DNA of 14,181 nucleotides from Saccoglossus kowalevskii (taxonomy: Eukaryota > Hemichordata > Enteropneusta > Harrimaniidae), in contig NW_003132290.1 in assembly GCF_000003605.2 (NCBI RefSeq), positions 1 through 14,181 on the forward strand, given 5' to 3'. The position numbers and the translations under genes were made by a program. This document shows positions 7,251 to 14,181 of this stretch, piece by piece. The notes under the pieces are model-generated. The model was not told the origin of the DNA and ran no database searches. It worked only from the letters and a program-made list of their open reading frames with translations. The stretch's first letter is position 1. Every line of letters starts with the position of its first letter.

Positions 7251-10200
7251 TACAAATAAAACAAATTGCATCATGTGTTTGATGTGATACTCGTACTGTT
7301 TATCTTAACAAGATTCGCTATGCTCCTTATTGGATTGAAGAATTTTAAGTATCTTGCTCGTAATTTGATATGATAAATCATGTTCATAAATAACAATAGT
7401 GTGCATTCATGATTCAAATCGCAGTGCGTCATAAGACCCAATATACTTTAAGGTCACGCCGTGGTAAAATTGTAATTACACCTATAAGGTATATAAATTA
7501 TCTTTATGGACAGGGTACGGCTTTTGGTGCCCTCTGTCACACTACCACACTGGTGCACACTACCTCGGGCCGCAAAAGCCATAAGCCGTCAATAAAGACA
7601 GAACTAACGCATATAACTTTGCGCCGAACTATATACTAATATATAATTATAGTATTTTCAAATGATATGTTCCTACAATACAGAGAACATAGTCTCATTC
7701 GATGTCTTAGATATCTGTTATCAATTGAAGGCAATGTACGTTAAAGTCCACATGTTCGTTTCTCATTGATATGTATTGTAGTGTGTTTGTCAATTACGCT
7801 ATTATGTTGCGTTTCCCATACACGGATTATAGTTGGCATCATCCATGATAGAAGTAGATAGAATATACACAATGCTAAATTATTACTTTCACTTACATTG
7901 ATTCCAATCTCTAGCGTTATTCCCTACAATTTGAAAAAAAAATATGCATCATACGTTAGATTGGATAGATGGTGTTTACTTCAAACCAAACTCGCTTTGT
8001 TCATGTAACGATTGAAAAGATGTATGTACCCTGCAGCTAGGGCCATATTATAGATCATTGCCATGAATCATCATAGCATAACAGAGTATGTGTTTGTGAA
8101 TCAACTGTTATATTACAAATGTCTTTACAGTGCGTCATAGAACACGCGTTTATTCTGGATCGTACACAATATTTTGTCATATAGAAACAAATGTACATTA
8201 CTGCATAACGAATCCATGTTTATTTAAATAAATAATTGTCTGCATAAATAAACAATGCACAATAGTTATCATTAGATAGCTGTCACGAGCATCCTAACTG
8301 TTCAAACAAGTAAAGCAACAGAACTACATTACAGGTTGTATGTTCTTATTCCTTTGATACATATTCTATTGTTTGTCAATTGACATATTAATATACATAT
8401 TCCGTATGCATATCATGAATGAAATTGCACATGTTGGATTCGGATAGAATATACACAATGTTATGTTAGAATATTGTTTCTTAAATTTACTCATTACTGG
8501 GATCCAAAATGTTTTCCCACTCTCTACAATTGAGAAAATATTCATCAAGCATTATATTTGATAGGTGGTATTAATTTGAACCAAATTCGCCATGCCTTTT
8601 GAACAACTGAAGGTTTCATGTTTGTTGCTATATTTTGACACCAAAAATAATTGTTATGAATATCATACATAACAACAGTGTTCCTTCATGATTCGGCACG
8701 TATATTAATTAAACCTCTAATCATATAAACATGCAAACAAGCGCATATCACTTTGCGCCAAACTATATATTCCATATATGCCTTTTGTTTAAAAATAATG
8801 TCACTTTAATTTACCTTGTTCTGCATTCCAATCTACAAATCAGAAAATATAAGTGTTAGATTCGATAGGTGGTGTTTATTTGAACTAAACTCGTAATACC
8901 GTTTAATCAATTGATGGATCTTAAACCATAACGAAATTTAGCGTAATAATATTGTGTGTTTATGAAACGTCAAATTTCACGTGTAATAGTTAAAGCGCGA
9001 GTCTGCGCATTGCGAGCTAGTGCTGGTCGTGACACAATGTTATTTACTGAAGATGCGCATACTGCTTTGTAAACTAGCAAACATCACATAATAATGTGCG
9101 CTAAACTATATAGTGTATATATATATATTTATGATAATTTACAATAATAAACATCCAAGCATGTTTAAAATATATGTTCATATAATACACTAAACAGGGT
9201 TTGCTCACGCTTTCTTAAATTCATGCACTGCGACTGAGTGCAGGTGCTGCACGCATAAACAACTACATTACGTAAATTAACGATGATTTCTAATTCACAG
9301 CGACAAGAATAAACGTATACAATTGTCATTCATGATTAGTTCGTTATCACGTACCCCTTTTGATCTCACTTTGAATTGATATGTGCAAACTCGTAATTGA
9401 ATGTGTGACATACAAAAAACAGCCTAGAGTTTAAATTATTATGCGTACTATATCAAGTTATTTTGTGTTTGTTTCACAATTGTCAACTACTTATTGTCTT
9501 ATCTATAATTGTATTATGATTGACATGGATATGTATTCTCGGGGTGGAGCTAAAGCACGTGACAATCTATGTTGCTAAGGCGTGCACCACTGTACCATGT
9601 ATTTGTATGGGCTCTGCTGGTGTGGTACGCTGGGAGAATAGCTATAGTGACAACAGCTGAAGCCTAGAAAACAGCACAAAATCAACTTTGAAATAATCCT
9701 TAGCAACCAAATTTATATATGTTATACATGTAGGAGAGTTTCTGCAACTATCACAAAGTTCCGTTTACTAAAAATTGCCAGCTTTTGTTCTCATTGTGAT
9801 AGTTGCCTGGCGGTGAAAATGCCCGGATGTCCGCCACAGAATATTATATTCAATGTGTTGTTAAGCCAATGTTTCTTTATTCATATGCACCGGGAGGTTA
9901 AAACAGCAAGCAAAGGTACTTTTCCTAACGAATATAAATCTTCTCCATGGTAATTTAACATGTTTGGTGTGAAAAAAATATTTGAGCAGGAGTGAGCTTA
10001 TCTTTCAACCCATAATATGCTAATTAGTTTTGATGACTTATATTCATTCTCAAATAACTGAGCGTGCAGTTTACAGTCTCAATATGAGACAACAAACTTG
10101 AATATCATCATTTAAATCTCGCTTATGCAAACGAAGATAAAAACTGATACCAATAAAAGTCATGTAAATTCGACTAAAACGTTTTTAAATTGTTGGTGAT

Positions 10201-10878
10201 AAATCATTTCTAAAATTAATGTTTTCATGGCAACCAGATAAAAAATATTAGGTACATTCCTTTTTAACAAAATCATGAATGTTCGAACGGATGAGTGGTT
10301 TGGCAATAACTAATTGTAGGAATCAAGTTTGTTTGCATGGAAACCAAATCAAATTGGAAATTGTCAATTGGAAAATTATTTTGTATTTGTCATATTCGGA
10401 TAAGAATTTATATCACTTATATCGTATGTGGATATATTGTACACAATATTGTTTGTCTCAATCATTAGTACTTATCTTTACCTCCTCCTCGCTGTAGTCT
10501 CTGTAAATAGGAAAATATACATAAAACGTTATTGGGATAAACGAAAGCATAGTTTATTAAACCACACTCACTATGCTATTCATACAATTTAACGGTTCTA
10601 TTGTTGATAATGATCATCATAACGTAATTACAATTTGTCTACATGATACAAATGTCATAATACACTTAAAAAAGTGCTGGTCATGCGACAAACTAGATAT
10701 ACCTACAACTACATTGAAGTCTACATATCCTATACAGTGTGTTTATTGTTTGTCAATACAAATATCATAAATGATATCGTGTATGATGGATTCGGATAGA
10801 ATATCCAGAATGATGTTAGATTACATTATTGTTTCTTAAATTTACCTTTTGGGGATAACCTATTTCATCCATATCATC
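7251..10878. repeat. Tandem satellite unit, copy 3
   Basis: Complete unit of 3,628 bases. It is one base longer than copy 2 because of an inserted T near 9404 (GTGTGAC against GGTGAC). Other private variants are T at 7952, A at 8551, T at 10522 and T at 10775. It shares G at 7382 with copy 4 (11010), where copies 1 and 2 have T, yet it shares A at 9419 with copy 1 against copies 2 and 4. That conflict is a sign of exchange between copies. No gene-like frame is seen on either strand. Confidence 0.98.
9536..9915. other. GC-richer core, copy 3
   Basis: Identical to the copy 1 core by eye. The inverted repeats fall at 9571-9580/9698-9707, 9744-9756/9794-9806 and 9808-9813/9831-9836. Confidence 0.55.
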
Positions 10879-13800
10879 TACAAATAAAACAAATTGCATC
10901 ATGTGTTTGATGTGATACTCGTACTGTTTATCTTAACAAGATTCGCTATGCTCCTTATTGGATTGAAGAATTTTAAGTATCTTGCTCGTAATTTGATATG
11001 ATAAATCATGTTCATAAATAACAATAGTGTGCATTCATGATTCAAATCGCAGTGCGTCATAAGACCCAATATACTTTAAGGTCACGCCGTGGTAAAATTG
11101 TAATTACACCTATAAGGTATATAAATTATCTTTATGGACAGGGTACGGCTTTTGGTGCCCTCTGTCACACTACCACACTGGTGCACACTACCTCGGGCCG
11201 CAAAAGCCATAAGCCGTCAATAAAGACAGAACTAACGCATATAACTTTGCGCCGAACTATATACTAATATATAATTATAGTATTTTCAAATGATATGTTC
11301 CTACAATACAGAGAACATAGCCTCATTCGATGTCTTAGATATCTGTTATCAATTGAAGGCAATGTACGTTAAAGTCCACATGTTCGTTTCTCATTGATAT
11401 GTATTGTAGTGTGTTTGTCAATTACGCTATTATGTTGCGTTTCCCATACACGGATTATAGTTGGCATCATCCATGATAGAAGTAGATAGAATATACACAA
11501 TGCTAAATTATTACTTTCACTTACATTGATTCCAATCTCTAGCGTTATTCCCTACAATTTGAAAAAAAAATATGCATCAAACGTTAGATTGGATAGATGG
11601 TGTTTACTTCAAACCAAACTCGCTTTGTTCATGTAACGATTGAAAAGATGTATGTACCCTGCAGCTAGGGCCATATTATAGATCATTGCCATGAATCATC
11701 ATAGCATAACAGAGTATGTGTTTGTGAATCAACTGTTATATTACAAATGTCTTTACAGTGCGTCATAGAACACGCGTTTATTCTGGATCGTACACAATAT
11801 TTTGTCATATAGAAACAAATGTACATTACTGCATAACGAATCCATGTTTATTTAAATAAATAATTGTCTGCATAAATAAACAATGCACAATAGTTATCAT
11901 TAGATAGCTGTCACGAGCATCCTAACTGTTCAAACAAGTAAAGCAACAGAACTACATTACAGGTTGTATGTTCTTATTCCTTTGATACATATTCTATTGT
12001 TTGTCAATTGACATATTAATATACATATTCCGTATGCATATCATGAATGAAATTGCACATGTTGGATTCGGATAGAATATACACAATGTTATGTTAGAAT
12101 ATTGTTTCTTAAATTTACTCATTACTGGGATCCAAAATGTTTTCCCACTCTCTACAATTGAGAAAATATTCATCAAGCGTTATATTTGATAGGTGGTATT
12201 AATTTGAACCAAATTCGCCATGCCTTTTGAACAACTGAAGGTTTCATGTTTGTTGCTATATTTTGACACCAAAAATAATTGTTATGAATATCATACATAA
12301 CAACAGTGTTCCTTCATGATTCGGCACGTATATTAATTAAACCTCTAATCATATAAACATGCAAACAAGCGCATATCACTTTGCGCCAAACTATATATTC
12401 CATATATGCCTTTTGTTTAAAAATAATGTCACTTTAATTTACCTTGTTCTGCATTCCAATCTACAAATCAGAAAATATAAGTGTTAGATTCGATAGGTGG
12501 TGTTTATTTGAACTAAACTCGTAATACCGTTTAATCAATTGATGGATCTTAAACCATAACGAAATTTAGCGTAATACTATTGTGTGTTTATGAAACGTCA
12601 AATTTCACGTGTAATAGTTAAAGCGCGAGTCTGCGCATTGCGAGCTAGTGCTGGTCGTGACACAATGTTATTTACTGAAGATGCGCATACTGCTTTGTAA
12701 ACTAGCAAACATCACATAATAATGTGCGCTAAACTATATAGTGTATATATATATATTTATGATAATTTACAATAATAAACATCCAAGCATGTTTAAAATA
12801 TATGTTCATATAATACACTAAACAGGGTTTGCTCACGCTTTCTTAAATTCATGCACTGCGACTGAGTGCAGGTGCTGCACGCATAAACAACTACATTACG
12901 TAAATTAACGATGATTTCTAATTCACAGCGACAAGAATAAACGTATACAATTGTCATTCATGATTAGTTCGTTATCACGTACCCCTTTTGATCTCACTTT
13001 GAATTGATATGTGCAAACTCGTAATTGAATGGTGACATACAAAAAGCAGCCTAGAGTTTAAATTATTATGCGTAATATATCAAGTTATTTTGTGTTTGTT
13101 TCACAATTGTCAACTACTTATTGTCTTATCTATAGTTGTATTATGATTGACATGGATATGTATTCTCGGGGTGGAGCTAAAGCACGTGACAATCTATGTT
13201 GCTAAGGCGTGCACCACTGTACCATGTATTTGTATGGGCTCTGCTGGTGTGGTACGCTGGGAGAATAGCTATAGTGACAACAGCTGAAGCCTAGAAAACA
13301 GCACAAAATCAACTTTGAAATAATCCTTAGCAACCAAATTTATATATGTTATACATGTAGGAGAGTTTCTGCAACTATCACAAAGTTCCGTTTACTAAAA
13401 ATTGCCAGCTTTTGTTCTCATTGTGATAGTTGCCTGGCGGTGAAAATGCCCGGATGTCCGCCACAGAATATTATATTCAATGTGTTGTTAAGCCAATGTT
13501 TCTTTATTCATATGCACCGGGAGGTTAAAACAGCAAGCAAAGGTACTTTTCCTAACGAATATAAATCTTCTCCATGGTAATTTAACATGTTTGGTGTGAA
13601 AAAAATATTTGAGCAGGAGTGAGCTTATCTTTCAACCCATAATATGCTAATTAGTTTTGATGACTTATATTCATTCTCAAATAACTGAGCGTGCAGTTTA
13701 CAGTCTCAATATGAGACAACAAACTTGAATATCATCATTTAAATCTCGCTTATGCAAACGAAGATAAAAACTGATATCAATAAAAGTCATGTAAATTCGA

Positions 13801-13977
13801 CTAAAACGTTTTTAAATTGTTGGTGATAAATCATTTCTAAAATTAATGTTTTCATGGCAACCAGATAAAAAATATTAGGTACATTCCTTTTTAACAAAAT
13901 CATGAATGTTCGAGCGGATGAGTGGTTTGGCAATAACTAATTGTAGGAATCAAGTTTGTTTGCATGGAAACCAAATC
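10879..13977. repeat. Tandem satellite unit, copy 4, truncated at array end
   Basis: Partial unit of 3,099 bases. It follows the consensus up to CATGGAAACCAAATC and stops at 13977, where the other copies continue AAATTGG and this one reads CAGATTT. The last about 528 bases of the unit, which hold most of module D and the first part of module E, are missing. Private variants are C at 11321, C at 12577, A at 13076, G at 13135, T at 13777 and G at 13914. The last one breaks an 8-base palindrome, GTTCGAAC, found in the other copies (3026-3033 in copy 1). Identity stays high right up to the break, so the end is abrupt and not a gradual decay. Confidence 0.97.
13163..13542. other. GC-richer core, copy 4
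   Basis: Identical to the copy 1 core by eye and fully retained in the truncated last unit, ending about 435 bases before the array junction. The inverted repeats fall at 13198-13207/13325-13334, 13371-13383/13421-13433 and 13435-13440/13458-13463. Confidence 0.55.
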
Positions 13978-14181
13978 CAGATTTAATCACAAATCGCATC
14001 TATGGTTGTTTGCCTGCAGATTAACCTCTCTTAAAAAAATCCTAAAATTATCAATTGTAATGTCATAAACTATCAATAAATGAACAAAACTGATATTTCG
14101 ATGACACTAAATTCATTTCAAATTTAGCAAATGGTCGTTGTACCACAGATGACATCTTCGTTTGCATTATCAGAAAACTGG
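13978..14181. other. Unique sequence flanking the right end of the array
   Basis: These 204 AT-rich bases do not continue the unit. I see no gene, no poly-A tail, no target-site duplication and no mobile-element end. The junction lies inside a small inverted repeat, AAATC-CA-GATTT (13973-13984), which could be chance. One 14-base stretch at 14154-14167 (ATCTTCGTTTGCAT) is the exact reverse complement of the unit at about 2870-2883 in copy 1, and the similarity does not extend. It may be ordinary chromosomal DNA or the start of a different, older repeat family; the sequence does not decide. Confidence 0.8.

Noticed and set aside
1-13977. Kinetoplast minicircle, rDNA spacer, 5S or snRNA cluster, or CRISPR array
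   Set aside because: I found no GGGGTTGGTGTA-type minicircle block, no rRNA, 5S or U snRNA sequence, and no short regularly spaced direct repeats.
1-14181. CENP-B box or telomere repeats
   Set aside because: No match to the TTCGnnnnAnnCGGG pattern and no TTAGGG-like runs were seen on either strand.

Overview
The window is almost entirely one tandem array. An AT-rich unit of about 3,627 bp occurs 3.85 times head to tail: copy 1 at 1-3623, copy 2 at 3624-7250, copy 3 at 7251-10878, and truncated copy 4 at 10879-13977. After that, 204 bases of unrelated AT-rich sequence run to the end. Position 1 is simply where the window starts. Copy 1 begins in the same phase I use for the unit, so the array may well continue to the left.

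No convincing gene is present. The longest open frames are 60-76 codons and repeat with the unit. I recognise no protein family in them, and they show no sign of selection for coding. I also see no tRNA, rRNA, snRNA or transposase. Fourteen kilobases with no gene, about one-third GC over most of its length, and large near-identical tandem units all point to eukaryotic satellite-type or macrosatellite DNA, not to a bacterium or phage. CpG is not obviously depleted: I counted about 20 in the first 570 bases by hand, near or above the composition expectation. That argues weakly against heavily methylated vertebrate satellite DNA. I cannot name the organism.

The unit is built on two levels. Roughly two-thirds of it consists of five old, diverged copies (modules A-E) of one ancestral module of several hundred bases. 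These carry the same short landmarks in the same order: TTTGTCAAT, then GATTCGGATAGAATATACAC, then ATTGTTTCTTAAATTTAC, then a TACAAnnnnGAAAA...CGTTA...GATAGGTGGTG...ACCAAACTCGC block, then TAACAnnAGTGT...TTCATGATTC, then a TTTGCGCCAAACTATATA box. Module E spans the unit boundary I chose. The remainder, about 2021-3130 in copy 1, is not modular. It contains a markedly GC-richer core (about 2281-2660, around 50% GC in its richest lines against about 30% around it) with three inverted-repeat stems.

The four copies differ at only about 26 sites outside the first 331 bases, and some variants are shared in conflicting combinations (1 with 2 against 3 with 4, but 2 with 4 against 1 with 3). That is the expected mark of exchange between copies. 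The first 331 bases of copy 1 are an exception and are clearly more diverged. The right end of the array is a sharp break at 13977/13978.

The most interesting points are the nested architecture, the hairpin-rich core as a possible RNA or protein-binding element, the diverged left segment and the clean right junction. All functional readings are inference.
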